Part shown: positions 43,406-51,764 of the stretch, in pieces
How positions within the stretch are numbered: position 1 is the stretch's first letter
How the letters are laid out: every line of letters begins with the position of its first letter
Notes under the pieces: model-generated
Databases searched by the model: none
What the model saw: the letters and a program-made list of their open reading frames with translations, nothing else
Told to the model about the DNA's origin: nothing
Program-made: the position numbers and the translations under genes
NCBI GenBank assembly: GCA_963714325.1
Contig: CAVQOB010000001.1
Location: 1-64,000 of the forward strand
Direction: 5' to 3'
DNA from: CAVQOB01 sp963714325
Lineage (GTDB): Bacteria > Pseudomonadota > Alphaproteobacteria > Rhizobiales > Hyphomicrobiaceae
DNA: 64,000 bases

Positions 43406-44161
43406 ATGTCCACAGCGACCACAACCCGCATCCAGGACTTCATCGGCGATCCGGTCTCGGAATCCCCGGTGGTGCCGCGCGCTAAACTCGAAGCGATCTT
43501 CAATGATCTGCAAGCCGACATGCGCTTCGATCACGAGCTCAATGGCTGCCTGAACTGCGGCATCTGCACGGCGACCTGCCCCGCCGCCCACTACTACGAT
43601 TTCTCCCCGCGCGAAATCGTGCAGCTGCTGTGGACCGAAAATCTCGAAGGCATCTATGACGCGATGCAGGAGAAGATTTGGTCGTGCGCACAATGCTACA
43701 CGTGTGCGGCGCGCTGCCCGTTCAAGAACTCGCCGGGCGGCCTCGTCATGCTGATGCGCGAAGTCGCCATCAAACACCAGATGCAGAGCGCGAAGGACGT
43801 GCTGCGCCCGTTCTCTCGCGTCATGCTGAAATTGATCTCGACCGGCAACCAGCTGGCCCCTGACATGATCAACCCCAGTCACTTCGCCGACTGGGGCCCG
43901 AACATCTCCAAGGTTGACGCGCCGCTGAAGCTGCTGCGCAAGGCGATTCCGATGGCGACGCTCAACACCACGGAAACAGCCTGGGAAGTGAACCTCAAAA
44001 CGTCTGTCGAACTCTACACGATCTGGGAAATGACCGGCGTGCTCGATCAGCTCGAAGGCATCGACCAGAACCTGTTCGACGTCATCACCGACATCATGGA
44101 TGAAAAGCGCGAGGACTGGAAAGATTTCCTTGAGGAGCAGGAGGACCGCGACGATGCCTAA
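43406..44161 (+). CDS. shdrC1: sHdr complex iron-sulfur subunit C1
   Basis: 251 residues. Two [4Fe-4S] motifs are seen: 'CLNCGICTATCP' (Cys48, 51, 54, 58) and 'CAQCYTCAARCP' (Cys94, 97, 100, 104), followed by 'GGLVMLMREVAIKHQM', as in HdrC-like subunits. In the sulfur-oxidizing heterodisulfide-reductase-like (sHdr) pathway HdrC1 transfers electrons within the cytoplasmic complex that oxidises LbpA-bound sulfane sulfur to sulfite. The ATG overlaps no other gene; the next gene overlaps its end by 8 bases. Its acidic C-terminus 'DEKREDWKDFLEEQEDRDDA' is typical of the subunit. Confidence 0.93.
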   Translation: MSTATTTRIQDFIGDPVSESPVVPRAKLEAIFNDLQADMRFDHELNGCLNCGICTATCPAAHYYDFSPREIVQLLWTENLEGIYDAMQEKIWSCAQCYTCAARCPFKNSPGGLVMLMREVAIKHQMQSAKDVLRPFSRVMLKLISTGNQLAPDMINPSHFADWGPNISKVDAPLKLLRKAIPMATLNTTETAWEVNLKTSVELYTIWEMTGVLDQLEGIDQNLFDVITDIMDEKREDWKDFLEEQEDRDDA

Positions 44162-44672
44162 GCGAACGTTGAAGCTGCCGACGGGTTACAGCAACGTCAT
44201 GTCCTACCTCCGCGTCAAGGGCGCGTCGGACGCGATCGCGTTCTATAAAATGGCATTCGGCGCCAAGGAGCGCTACCGGTTGAACATGGGTGGTCGCGTC
44301 GGTCACGCCGAAATCGAGATCAACGGCGCGGTCGTCATGCTCGGCGACGAGTTCCCGGAAATGGGCGCTCTTGGTCCGAAGTCGCGCAATGGCACGACGG
44401 TCACTCTGTGTGTGATGGTAGCCAATGCCGATGCGGCGCTGGCGAAGGCGGTTGCCGCCGGCGCCAAGGTCCTGCGTCCGGCCAGTGATGAATTTTACGG
44501 GTATCGGAGTGCCAGCATCGAAGATCCGTTCGGACATCATTGGATGCTGCAGCAGTACGTCGAAAAGGTCGAGCCGAAGGAAATGCAGAAGCGTCTCGAT
44601 GCCTTGATGGCGCAGATGGCATCGGCTCCTGCCAAGGCGTCGGCGAAGAAGCCTGCAAAGCGAAAGGGCTGA
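44154..44672 (+). CDS. VOC-superfamily protein (glyoxalase/PhnB-like) inside the sHdr operon
   Basis: 172 residues from the ATG at 44154, which overlaps the shdrC1 stop by 8 bases. 'YSNVMSYLRVKGASDAIAFYKMAFGAKERYRL', 'GGRVGHAEIEINGAVVMLGDEFPEMG' and 'FYGYRSASIEDPFGHHWMLQQYVE' form the paired beta-alpha-beta-beta-beta modules, PhnB/glyoxalase-like. The C-terminal tail is Lys/Ala-rich (ASAPAKASAKKPAKRKG). The substrate is unknown. shdrB1 starts 4 bases later, so all three are translationally linked. I do not know a VOC gene as a regular member of shdr operons. Confidence 0.85.
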   Translation: MPKRTLKLPTGYSNVMSYLRVKGASDAIAFYKMAFGAKERYRLNMGGRVGHAEIEINGAVVMLGDEFPEMGALGPKSRNGTTVTLCVMVANADAALAKAVAAGAKVLRPASDEFYGYRSASIEDPFGHHWMLQQYVEKVEPKEMQKRLDALMAQMASAPAKASAKKPAKRKG

Positions 44673-44676
44673 CTTC

Positions 44677-46059
44677 ATGACCAAGGAAAATTACGGCGAA
44701 CGCTTCACCGGGCACGGCAATGAGTGGCGCCCGGCGAATCTTACGCCCACTGAAGCGGCGACCGCGACACAGTGGGTCGAGCAGCGCATCGACAAGCGCT
44801 CGATGCTGACCAACAAGGATCGCGTCGAGGATGTGCGCGACCTGATGTGGAGCCTCGAGAAAGAGGGCCAGATCAAGGTCCACCGGATCAGCGATCAGCA
44901 TGCGCCGATTGAGGTCAAGACGCTCTACGGCTGGACCAAGCGGATTCCGACCACCCAGCTCTGGCATCACAAGAGCTGCGGCCAGTGCGGCAACATTCCG
45001 GGCTATCCCGTCTCGCTGCTGTGGCTGATGAACAAGATGGGCGTCAAGTATCTCGACGAGACCGACCAGACCTCCTGCACCGCCTGGAACTACCACGGCT
45101 CCGGCATCGGCAATCTTGAAAGCCTCGCAGCCGTGTTCCTGCGCAACTTCCATCAGGCCTACGTCGCGGCGAAAGCACAGGGTCTGCCCGAGGGCTACTA
45201 CTATCCACTCGTTCACTGCGGCACGAGCTTCGGCAACTACAAGGAAGTGCGCGGCTATCTGCTGCATTCGGCGAAGTTGCGTGAGAGCGTCACGAAAATT
45301 CTCGGCAAGCTGAACCGTCTCGTCGACGGCAAATTGCTGATCCCCGAGGAGGTCGTGCACTACTCCGAGTGGGTGCACGTCATGCGCCACGAGATCAAGA
45401 AGCATCAGGTGGTCGACGCGTCGCAGATCCGCGCGACGATTCATCCTGCCTGTCACGTCTATAAGATGGTGCCGGAAGACGCGATCTACGACGACAGCGT
45501 GCTTGAGGGAAATCGCGTCGCGGTGTCCACTGGCATCATGCAGGCACTCGGCACGCAGGTGATCGATTACAAGACGTGGTACGACTGTTGCGGCTTCGGC
45601 TTCCGCCACATCATCTCCGAGCGCGAGTTTACCCGCTCGTTCGCCATCGATCGCAAGATCCGAGTCGCTGTCGAGGAAGCGAAATCCGACGTGATGATCG
45701 GCCACGACACCGGCTGCATCACCACGCTCGACAAGAACCAGTGGATCTCGAAGGCGCAGGGCGACGGCAAGGCCGTCGAATTGCCCGTCCTCGCCGACTG
45801 CCAGTTTGCAGCGTTGGTCTGCGGCGCCGATCCCTACAAGATCGTCCAGACGCATTGGCACGCCAGCCCCATCGAAAATCTGCTTGAAAAGCTCGGCATC
45901 GACTGGCCGGCAAAGAAGGTCGAATTCGAGGCCTATCTCAAGCAGATCCAGACCGGTACTCCTGATCAGCTCTACGATCCGCGGCTGCGCATCACCTCAG
46001 GACCCGGGTTCAAGCCGATCAAACGCGAAGTGATCCCGCCGCCACCGTCTGGGGCGTGA
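44677..46059 (+). CDS. shdrB1: sHdr complex CCG-domain subunit B1
   Basis: 460 residues, the length expected of sHdrB1. The N-terminal part has 'LWHHKSCGQCGNIPGYP' (Cys101, 104). Later Cys134, Cys181, 'IHPACHVYK' (Cys259), 'WYDCCGFGFRH' (Cys304-305), 'GHDTGCITT' (Cys347) and 'LADCQFAALVCGADP' (Cys375, 384) form the CCG-type ligands for non-cubane iron-sulfur clusters. HdrB subunits hold the catalytic iron-sulfur site. Between it and shdrA lies a decayed IS4 element, so the operon is physically interrupted here. Confidence 0.93.
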   Translation: MTKENYGERFTGHGNEWRPANLTPTEAATATQWVEQRIDKRSMLTNKDRVEDVRDLMWSLEKEGQIKVHRISDQHAPIEVKTLYGWTKRIPTTQLWHHKSCGQCGNIPGYPVSLLWLMNKMGVKYLDETDQTSCTAWNYHGSGIGNLESLAAVFLRNFHQAYVAAKAQGLPEGYYYPLVHCGTSFGNYKEVRGYLLHSAKLRESVTKILGKLNRLVDGKLLIPEEVVHYSEWVHVMRHEIKKHQVVDASQIRATIHPACHVYKMVPEDAIYDDSVLEGNRVAVSTGIMQALGTQVIDYKTWYDCCGFGFRHIISEREFTRSFAIDRKIRVAVEEAKSDVMIGHDTGCITTLDKNQWISKAQGDGKAVELPVLADCQFAALVCGADPYKIVQTHWHASPIENLLEKLGIDWPAKKVEFEAYLKQIQTGTPDQLYDPRLRITSGPGFKPIKREVIPPPPSGA

Positions 46060-46087
46060 GACGTGCGTGTCTTCCCCTCCACAAGGC

Positions 46088-47076
46088 AGTGCTAGGGCTC
46101 GTACACGACTACATCTGGAAGAGAGATGAGGCGATAGTAGGAGACAGCGCAAAGAGCGATATAGCGGACAAGGAGAGCGCTAGCTGGCTCGCGGCGACGA
46201 GGGACTGCGCCGTGTAGCGGATGTCGCAGCGAAGGTGGTATCGGTAGCTGATAGAGAGGCAGACATCTAACAGCACTTCGCGGCACGGACAGAGAAAGTG
46301 GAGATGATAGTGAGAGCTCGGCACGAGCGCGCGACGACGCTTGGCACACCGCTGTTAGAGATGCCAGAGACGTTCCGCCTGCTCGGTGTGGCGAGAGTGC
46401 ATATGACGCGGCGCGGCCACGGCGACAAGGGACGCATTGCAGAGGTCACGATAACGGAAGGTAGAGTAGACATCGTCGAAGACGCAAAATTGAAGAGGTA
46501 GAGGGCACAAAGGAGAAGATCTCACTAGGGCTAGTAGAGATAGCAGAGGTGGAGTAGTAGAGAGGCAAGAAGAAGCTTATGTGGTGGCTGCTCAAGACAT
46601 TGACTGTGGGAACGCTGGTAGAGGTGAAAGAGGTTGAAAAGCTCTAAGGGCTGAGCTGGAGTATGGAGCAGCTGTTTAGCAAGCTGAAATAGGAAGGTCT
46701 AGAAGTAGAGGTATAGCAGGTCACAGATGAGAGCCGGATGTTTAAGATGGAGGAGTTAGGGTTGATAGGTGAGGAGAGGATTATGTAGCTGGTAGAAGAG
46801 AGTGAAGGAGGTTAGTGGCAGGAGAAAGAAGTGATAGAAGGAGAAGAGATAGAGGTAGTTGATATGATATAGGAGAGACTAGAAGGTAATAAGGAGAGAT
46901 AGAAGAAATAGTATATTAAAGGTTAGTTTGAGGAGGTGTATTGGGTGGTGGAGTGGCTAGGTGGTTGGAACTGTTAATATAAGATTTTTGGTAATAAGAG
47001 TATGGAAGCGGGATGGAGATAACTGAAAGAGAGAGTGGAGGGATTAGAAAATGAAAAGGAAGTGAGAGATGTGTGA
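46088..47076 (+). pseudogene. IS4-family transposase remnant, strongly depleted of C on this strand
   Basis: Read in three successive frames it gives IS4-family transposase sequence without the N-terminal third: 'VLGLVHDYIWKRDEAIVGDS', 'VVSVADREADI' (the DDE aspartate region), and after 46504 'MEQLFSKLK-EGLEVEV-QV' (the YREK glutamate region) and 'GLIGEERIM-LVEESEGG'. It ends 'WVVEWLGGWNC-YK...SMEAGW'. About 9 TAG and several TAA stops occur; they fall where related transposases have Ser (TCG to TAG) or Tyr (TAC to TAA). C falls from about 20-30% at the left to about 2% (8 of 340 bases, 46741-47080). The family call rests on motif order. Confidence 0.7.
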
Positions 47077-47130
47077 AAGCCCTTGCGGGGAGGGGAGAAA
47101 AGCGGTGCGCGCGGAGAGGATTGAAGGCCC

Positions 47131-48183
47131 ATGACCAAACCCATTCTCATCGTCGGCGGCGGACCCGCAGGGCTTGCAGCAGCGTCCGCCCTTGCCGAGA
47201 TCGGCAAGCGTTCGGTGCTGGTCGAGAAAATGGACCGCTTCGGCGGCGCACCGATCCTGTCGGGTTACGCCAAGCTGGTGCCGTCGGGCTTGTGGGCCAA
47301 AGACGCCATCGGCGGCATGGTTTCGCGCGTGGTGTCATCGGCTTCCGTCGAAAAGCATCTCAACGCCAAAGTGCAAACCTTCAACGGCAAACCTGGCGAT
47401 TTTGTTGCGACACTCTCAACGGGCGAGAAGGTCGAATGCGGTGCGGCGATCCTCACCACTGGGTTCACGCACTTCGACAGTATCAACAAGCCGGAGTGGG
47501 GCTTTGGCACCTATCCGGATGTCGTGACGACGACGCAAGTCGAGCAGATGATCTCATCCGGCCAGGGTGTGCGTTGCCCATCGGATGGTCGCAAGCCGAA
47601 GCGCGTCGCGATTTTGCTGTGCGTCGGTTCGCGCGATCGCCAGATCGGCCGCGAGTGGTGTTCGAAGATCTGCTGCACGGTGTCGGCTAACATGGCGATG
47701 GAGATCCGCGAGGAACTCCCCGATTGCCACGTCTACATCTACTACATGGATATCCGCACCTACGGACACTATGAGGAGGACTACTATTGGCGCAGCCAAG
47801 AAGAGTTCAAGGTCAAGTACATCAAGGCGCGCATCGCCGAGGTGACGGGCGATGGAAAACAACTGATCGTCAAGGGCGAGGACACCCTCGTCAAGCGTCC
47901 GATCACCATTCCGTTCGATCTCGTCGTGCACGCCATCGGCATGGACCCGAACGTCGACAACATGACGATCTCGGCTGTCTTCGGTGTCGACTTGCATCGT
48001 CACGGCTACATCGCGCGCAAGGACAGCTACGGCGTGATGGGCGCAACCTCGCGGCCAGGCGTGTTCGTCGCCGGATCAGCTGTTGGCCCTGAAACCATCG
48101 ACGATTCCATCGCGCAAGCCAACGCAGCCGCCATCGCAGCACTTGCGTCGTCACGCGGTTCACTCGTGCAGGCGGTGGAGTAG
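47131..48183 (+). CDS. shdrA: sHdr complex flavoprotein subunit A
   Basis: 350 residues. The FAD-binding 'ILIVGGGPAGLAAASALAEIGKRSVLVEK' opens the protein (residues 5-33), and Cys164, Cys177, Cys181 and Cys182 in 'VAILLCVGSRDRQIGREWCSKICC' mark the HdrA-type region. The C-terminal FAD motif is 'GVFVAGSAVGPETIDDSIAQANAAAIAAL'. It is short like the sHdrA of sulfur oxidisers, without the ferredoxin extensions of methanogen HdrA. It should accept electrons from the iron-sulfur subunits. The purine-rich leader before its ATG (GGAGAGG...) is a remnant of the IS4 region. Confidence 0.92.
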   Translation: MTKPILIVGGGPAGLAAASALAEIGKRSVLVEKMDRFGGAPILSGYAKLVPSGLWAKDAIGGMVSRVVSSASVEKHLNAKVQTFNGKPGDFVATLSTGEKVECGAAILTTGFTHFDSINKPEWGFGTYPDVVTTTQVEQMISSGQGVRCPSDGRKPKRVAILLCVGSRDRQIGREWCSKICCTVSANMAMEIREELPDCHVYIYYMDIRTYGHYEEDYYWRSQEEFKVKYIKARIAEVTGDGKQLIVKGEDTLVKRPITIPFDLVVHAIGMDPNVDNMTISAVFGVDLHRHGYIARKDSYGVMGATSRPGVFVAGSAVGPETIDDSIAQANAAAIAALASSRGSLVQAVE

Positions 48184-48240
48184 GGGATATGTGCAAAAAA
48201 AAATGCAACGAAGCAGCTTGCCACCTCATGTCCTGTAGTT

Positions 48241-48534
48241 GTGGTGGATGTACCTCTGATGTCGCCGACCGATTGGAAGAAAACGCAGTTTATTTTGGCC
48301 GTGCAAACAGCGTTCTTGGCCGACGGCATCAATCGGTCGCTGGAGGAAGATGCGACAGAGAAGCGCGCAGTTTTCTCGGCAACTGCTTCAGTTATTGTAA
48401 TGGACGATGCGTTTTTTGCTGCAGATCGAATTCCGGAGCATCGGAGCGCACATCAAGCAGCGAACGTTTGGATCTCAGCCGTTGTCTTGACAGAAGCGGG
48501 CGTAAAGCCGCCAGACTGGACAACGCGCTGTTAG
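48241..48534 (+). CDS. Hypothetical small protein between shdrA and the next sHdr gene
   Basis: 97 codons (MVDVPLMSPTDWKK...), with 'TQFILAVQTAFLADGINRSLEEDATEKRAVFSATASVIVMDDAFF'. It has no recognised family, lower GC than its neighbours and no conserved place in sHdr operons. It may be a real small gene inserted with nearby repeats or a chance frame. Confidence 0.3.
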   Translation: MVDVPLMSPTDWKKTQFILAVQTAFLADGINRSLEEDATEKRAVFSATASVIVMDDAFFAADRIPEHRSAHQAANVWISAVVLTEAGVKPPDWTTRC

Positions 48535-48557
48535 TTGAATTTTCAAATCAGACCGTA

Positions 48558-48714
48558 GGTTGGGTTAGCGCGGCCAGCGGCAGGCCTGTTTATGCTCCAG
48601 TTGGCGTCCCGCGCGTAACCCAACGCGGCATCCATCGCGCTTGTGATGTTGGGTTACGCGCGGATTGGACTTCACTCCCAGGTAGACGGCCGATGGCCGC
48701 GCTAACCCAACCAA
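48558..48714. repeat. Dispersed palindromic repeat (GGTTGGGTTAGCGCGGCC type)
   Basis: GGTTGGGTTAGCGCGGCCA at the left is mirrored by GGCCGCGCTAACCCAACC at the right. Internal CGCGTAACCCAAC copies occur in between. A related copy lies at 50649-50801. It fills the gap between shdrA and the hypothetical sHdr gene. Confidence 0.8.
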
Positions 48715-48733
48715 CGGCCGTCGAGGCGTCGCC

Positions 48734-49705
48734 ATGACGTCCAGTCTCGCGCTGAACACAGCCCGCCCCACCCTTGAGCTCTCCGGGCCCAAGCTGCGCG
48801 GCGCGTTGGAGTCTGTCATCCGCGCGTCGGAGGCCGTCGGCGGCGTCGAACGATTTATCGCGGCGCTGAAGCTCAAGTCAGACGTAATCAGGGAGCGCCT
48901 CGGCGACGGACACGCGGCGACCTTAGAGCGCGTCGACTTCGAAGAAGCCTGCCTCTTGATGCCGACAGTGCGCCGCCGCATCGCCAAGCTGCTCGACACC
49001 CAGGGTTGGCCGCACGTCCGCACAGTCATCGTCGCGCTGCTGCACGATGCGCATGTGCCCGGCACCGCTGATGCACGCGTCAGCGCGTTCGAGCAACTCT
49101 TGTCTTCTCCCCGTCCTTACGGGGAGAAGGTGCCCGAAGGGCGGATGAGGGGCAGCCCCCCCCTCGCGAGTCCGCTGTTGCCCCTCACCCCTGCCCCCCT
49201 CCCCGTTGAAGAACGGGGAAGGGGAAAGTCACCGCCACGTTTCCTGCGCGACCTCGCTGCGGAGATTTTGCATGGCGTCTATCCCGAGCACTATCCGCTG
49301 ATGACGCGGTGGGTTTGGGACGCCAATGCCAACTCCGGTGCACTGCGCGAAATCTGGCATGACCCCGTCGTCGGCGAGAACGTCGACAACATCCTGATCC
49401 CCGCGCCCGACACGCACGAGATGTTCCTGGTGCTGCGCGAAGAACTCTCGCAGTTCCTCTCCGATCAAGGCATTTTCCGCGACATGCTGTGGTACGTCGA
49501 TCTGGTTCTTGGCCACGTCTATGGCGGCTATATCAATGCGCAGGGCGGCGCCTGGCTCAAGACCGATTTCGGCAGCGAGACCGACCCCCTCGAACACACC
49601 CGGCGCATCCTCGGCGTCGATGCACGCATTGCCAAAGGTGCAGCGAACGAAATGACGATCACTGGCAACGCTCATGGCAGCGATCAGATGAAGAGGCTCA
49701 TTTAG
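48734..49705 (+). CDS. sHdr-associated conserved hypothetical protein with an inserted palindromic repeat
   Basis: 323 residues in the place of the conserved hypothetical gene between shdrA and shdrC2 of type-I sHdr operons. The N-terminal half (about 1-121) and C-terminal half (about 167-323; 'LRDLAAEILHGVYPEHYPLMTRWVWDANANSGALREIWHD') look like native protein. Between them about 45 residues ('SSPRPYGEKVPEGRMRG'...) are encoded by a dispersed palindromic repeat (49104-49234) read in frame. The protein's role is unknown; it is required in some sHdr systems. Whether it still folds is uncertain. Confidence 0.8.
   Translation: MTSSLALNTARPTLELSGPKLRGALESVIRASEAVGGVERFIAALKLKSDVIRERLGDGHAATLERVDFEEACLLMPTVRRRIAKLLDTQGWPHVRTVIVALLHDAHVPGTADARVSAFEQLLSSPRPYGEKVPEGRMRGSPPLASPLLPLTPAPLPVEERGRGKSPPRFLRDLAAEILHGVYPEHYPLMTRWVWDANANSGALREIWHDPVVGENVDNILIPAPDTHEMFLVLREELSQFLSDQGIFRDMLWYVDLVLGHVYGGYINAQGGAWLKTDFGSETDPLEHTRRILGVDARIAKGAANEMTITGNAHGSDQMKRLI
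49104..49234. repeat. Dispersed palindromic repeat inserted in frame
   Basis: An 11-bp perfect hairpin CTTCTCCCCGT-CCTT-ACGGGGAGAAG (49104-49129) is followed by GGCGGATGAGGGGC and a second hairpin CCCCTCCCCGTT / AACGGGGAAGGGG (49196-49224). This is the type usually found between genes in Hyphomicrobiales, but here it is coding. Confidence 0.85.
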
Positions 49706-49724
49706 TGCTCAACACCGACAATAA

Positions 49725-49915
49725 TCCCCACTGTCATCCCGCGCGCGTCTGCAGCATGCAGCGACAGCGAAATGCTGAAGCGCAGACACGGAACCTTATC
49801 AGCTGGACGGGCGCAAGGTCCGGTGTCTGCGGCGCACCACTTCGTGCTGCGCGCGCGCACGGGATGACAGCAATAATTTTTGTGGCGCGCTCGCCCTCCA
49901 TCGGCGGAACACACC
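49725..49915. repeat. Repeat-like intergenic segment with inverted ends
   Basis: CTGTCATCCCGCGCGCGTC near 49730 is mirrored by GCGCGCGCACGGGATGACAG near 49853-49871. The segment fills the gap between the hypothetical gene and shdrC2. It is again of the CATCCC...GGGATGA kind seen at 27104 and 52232. Confidence 0.65.
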
Positions 49916-50650
49916 ATGGCCATCCATGAAAAATCGCTGATCCGGCCAGAGGCGATCACGTCCGGTAAAGACTTGACGATCGACGGCGTCGATGTGTCAG
50001 GCCATTGGTCGACCTTCATCGCGCCGCGCGTCGTCACCGACTACAATGAGGGCCTTGAGGAGGAGATCGCAGCGTTTCCCGGCGGCGACAAGATCCATCG
50101 CTGCTTCCAGTGCGGATCCTGCACCAACGCCTGCACGATCAATGCGATCGAGCCGCGCTTCAACCCGCGCTACTGGATTTATCTGATCCGCATGGGCTAC
50201 GAGAGCGAACTCTTACGCGACAAGGACATCATCTGGCAGTGCGTCTCCTGCCATAAATGCACGCACATCTGCCCGCGCGACGTCGAACCCGAGGGCGTGA
50301 TGAAGGCAACCGCGCTGTGGCTCGAGGAAAAAGGTTATACACCGCCGAGTCCATCGCACATTTTCGATGCGGAGTTTTCCCGCCAAGTGATCGAGCGCGG
50401 CAAAATCGAGGACACCGAAGTGCTGCACAAGTTCCTGCATAAAACGGGGCAACCGCTGATGCAGGACTGGCTCGTCCAGATCGCCCGCAACATCGCGTTG
50501 CGCCTGCCGTTCAAGTGGGGGATCAAGATGGCATGGGCGCAGGTGTTCAAGCCAAAAACAAAAGGCTGGGCCAAGTCCCGCGCCGCGATCGAAGACTACA
50601 TCATCGAGGAAGAGACGAAGCGGAAGAAGATCGTGAGCCGGCATTCGTAG
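49916..50650 (+). CDS. shdrC2: sHdr complex iron-sulfur subunit C2
   Basis: 244 residues from the ATG at 49916 (MAIHEKSLIRPEAI). Two [4Fe-4S] motifs: 'CFQCGSCTNACTIN' (Cys63, 66, 69, 73) and 'CVSCHKCTHICPRDVEPEGVM' (Cys109, 112, 115, 119). It is the second HdrC-type subunit of the sHdr complex and pairs with sHdrB2. An extension to 49880 is open but falls in repeat DNA. Confidence 0.93.
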   Translation: MAIHEKSLIRPEAITSGKDLTIDGVDVSGHWSTFIAPRVVTDYNEGLEEEIAAFPGGDKIHRCFQCGSCTNACTINAIEPRFNPRYWIYLIRMGYESELLRDKDIIWQCVSCHKCTHICPRDVEPEGVMKATALWLEEKGYTPPSPSHIFDAEFSRQVIERGKIEDTEVLHKFLHKTGQPLMQDWLVQIARNIALRLPFKWGIKMAWAQVFKPKTKGWAKSRAAIEDYIIEEETKRKKIVSRHS

Positions 50651-50801
50651 GTTGGGTTGGCGCGGTCGCGTCGATGCCATGAGACATCGAAACCTTGCCC
50701 GCGCGTAACCCAACACCCCGAGCAAGACCTGTTGGGTTACGTGCGGCCATATCATCTGAAAACTGCAGCAGAGCCGATGGCCGCGCTAACCCAACCTACA
50801 G
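50649..50801. repeat. Dispersed palindromic repeat (AGGTTGGGTTGGCGCGG type)
   Basis: TAGGTTGGGTTGGCGCGG at the left mirrors CCGCGCTAACCCAACCTA at the right. It is a second copy of the element at 48558-48714 and occupies the shdrC2-shdrB2 gap. Confidence 0.8.
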
Positions 50802-50819
50802 CCTGAGCGAGAGAAGCCC

Positions 50820-51764
50820 ATGGTCGACGTAACAAACAGAGCCGAGAAATACCGCGATGTTGCCTACTATCCCGGCTGCGCGCTCGAGGGCTCGGGCAAT
50901 GGCTACGATGTCTCGACGCGCGCGATCGCGAAAGAATTGGGCTTGCGCTTGCACGATGTGAAGGACTGGAACTGCTGTGGGGCGATGGAAGTCAAGAATA
51001 TCGATCCGAAGGTCCAGACGTATCTCTCCGCGCGAGTCCTCTCGCAAGCCGTCAACAAGAACAAGCAGACGACCGTCATGGCGCCCTGCAACGGCTGCTA
51101 TCACAATCTCAAGAAGGCCGAGCACGATCTCACGCACGACGCCAAGTCGATCGAAGTCGTCGACAAGCTCTCGGCAAAATCCGGCCACGAGACCTATAAG
51201 GCGGGTCAAGCCGAGACGATCCACGCCCTCGACTGGATCAAGCACACCATTGGCGAAGAGGGCCTGCGACAACGCACGCACGGCAAACTCGCTGGTCTCA
51301 AGATCGCCAACTACTACGGCTGCATGTACGTGCGCCCTCGTCACATCTTCCCGGAGAAGGATAAGGGCCCCGGTACCGAGAGCACCTCGAAGCCGCACTT
51401 CATGGACGATCTCTTGGGGGCAGCCGGCGCCGAGAATGTCGAGTTCCCCTTGAAGACGGCGTGTTGTGGCGGCGCGCACACGCTGTCGGATAGCGACACC
51501 TCGACCAAGCTGGTGCTCAACATCCTGCAGGCCGCTGAAGCCTCAGGCGCTGAAGTCATCGCCACGGAATGCCCGACCTGTCACTCCGGACTTGAGATGC
51601 ATCAGGTCCGCGCGGAGAAGCGCTTCGGCAAGAAGACGACCGTGAAAATTCTCTACTTCACGCAGTTGCTCGGCCTCGCGCTCGGCATCGGCCCGCGCAA
51701 GCTCGGCATCCACACCAACATCTCCAGCAGCATCGATTTCCTGGTCGAAAAGCGCGTGATATGA
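50820..51764 (+). CDS. shdrB2: sHdr complex CCG-domain subunit B2
   Basis: 314 residues with two CCG domains: Cys20 in 'YYPGCALEGS', Cys52-53 in 'DWNCCGAME', Cys90 and Cys93 in 'APCNGCYHN', then Cys168 in 'YYGCMYVRP', Cys215-216 in 'TACCGGAH', and Cys251, Cys254 in 'ECPTCHSG'. All ligands expected of HdrB proteins are present. Its stop codon overlaps the next start by 4 bases. Together with sHdrA, B1, C1 and C2 it forms the heterodisulfide-reductase-like sulfur-oxidizing complex. Confidence 0.93.
   Translation: MVDVTNRAEKYRDVAYYPGCALEGSGNGYDVSTRAIAKELGLRLHDVKDWNCCGAMEVKNIDPKVQTYLSARVLSQAVNKNKQTTVMAPCNGCYHNLKKAEHDLTHDAKSIEVVDKLSAKSGHETYKAGQAETIHALDWIKHTIGEEGLRQRTHGKLAGLKIANYYGCMYVRPRHIFPEKDKGPGTESTSKPHFMDDLLGAAGAENVEFPLKTACCGGAHTLSDSDTSTKLVLNILQAAEASGAEVIATECPTCHSGLEMHQVRAEKRFGKKTTVKILYFTQLLGLALGIGPRKLGIHTNISSSIDFLVEKRVI

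Noticed and set aside
46267..46473. Open frame on the minus strand over the C-poor segment.
   Set aside because: The plus strand carries IS4 motifs; the minus frame has no family pattern.
46504..47076. Frame in which TAG might be read as an amino acid (recoded amber) in the C-poor segment.
   Set aside because: Related transposases have Ser (TCG) or Tyr (TAC) where TAG/TAA now stand, which C-to-A change explains. The stops are not confined to one codon, and an upstream frameshift is also needed, so decay or an artefact is simpler.
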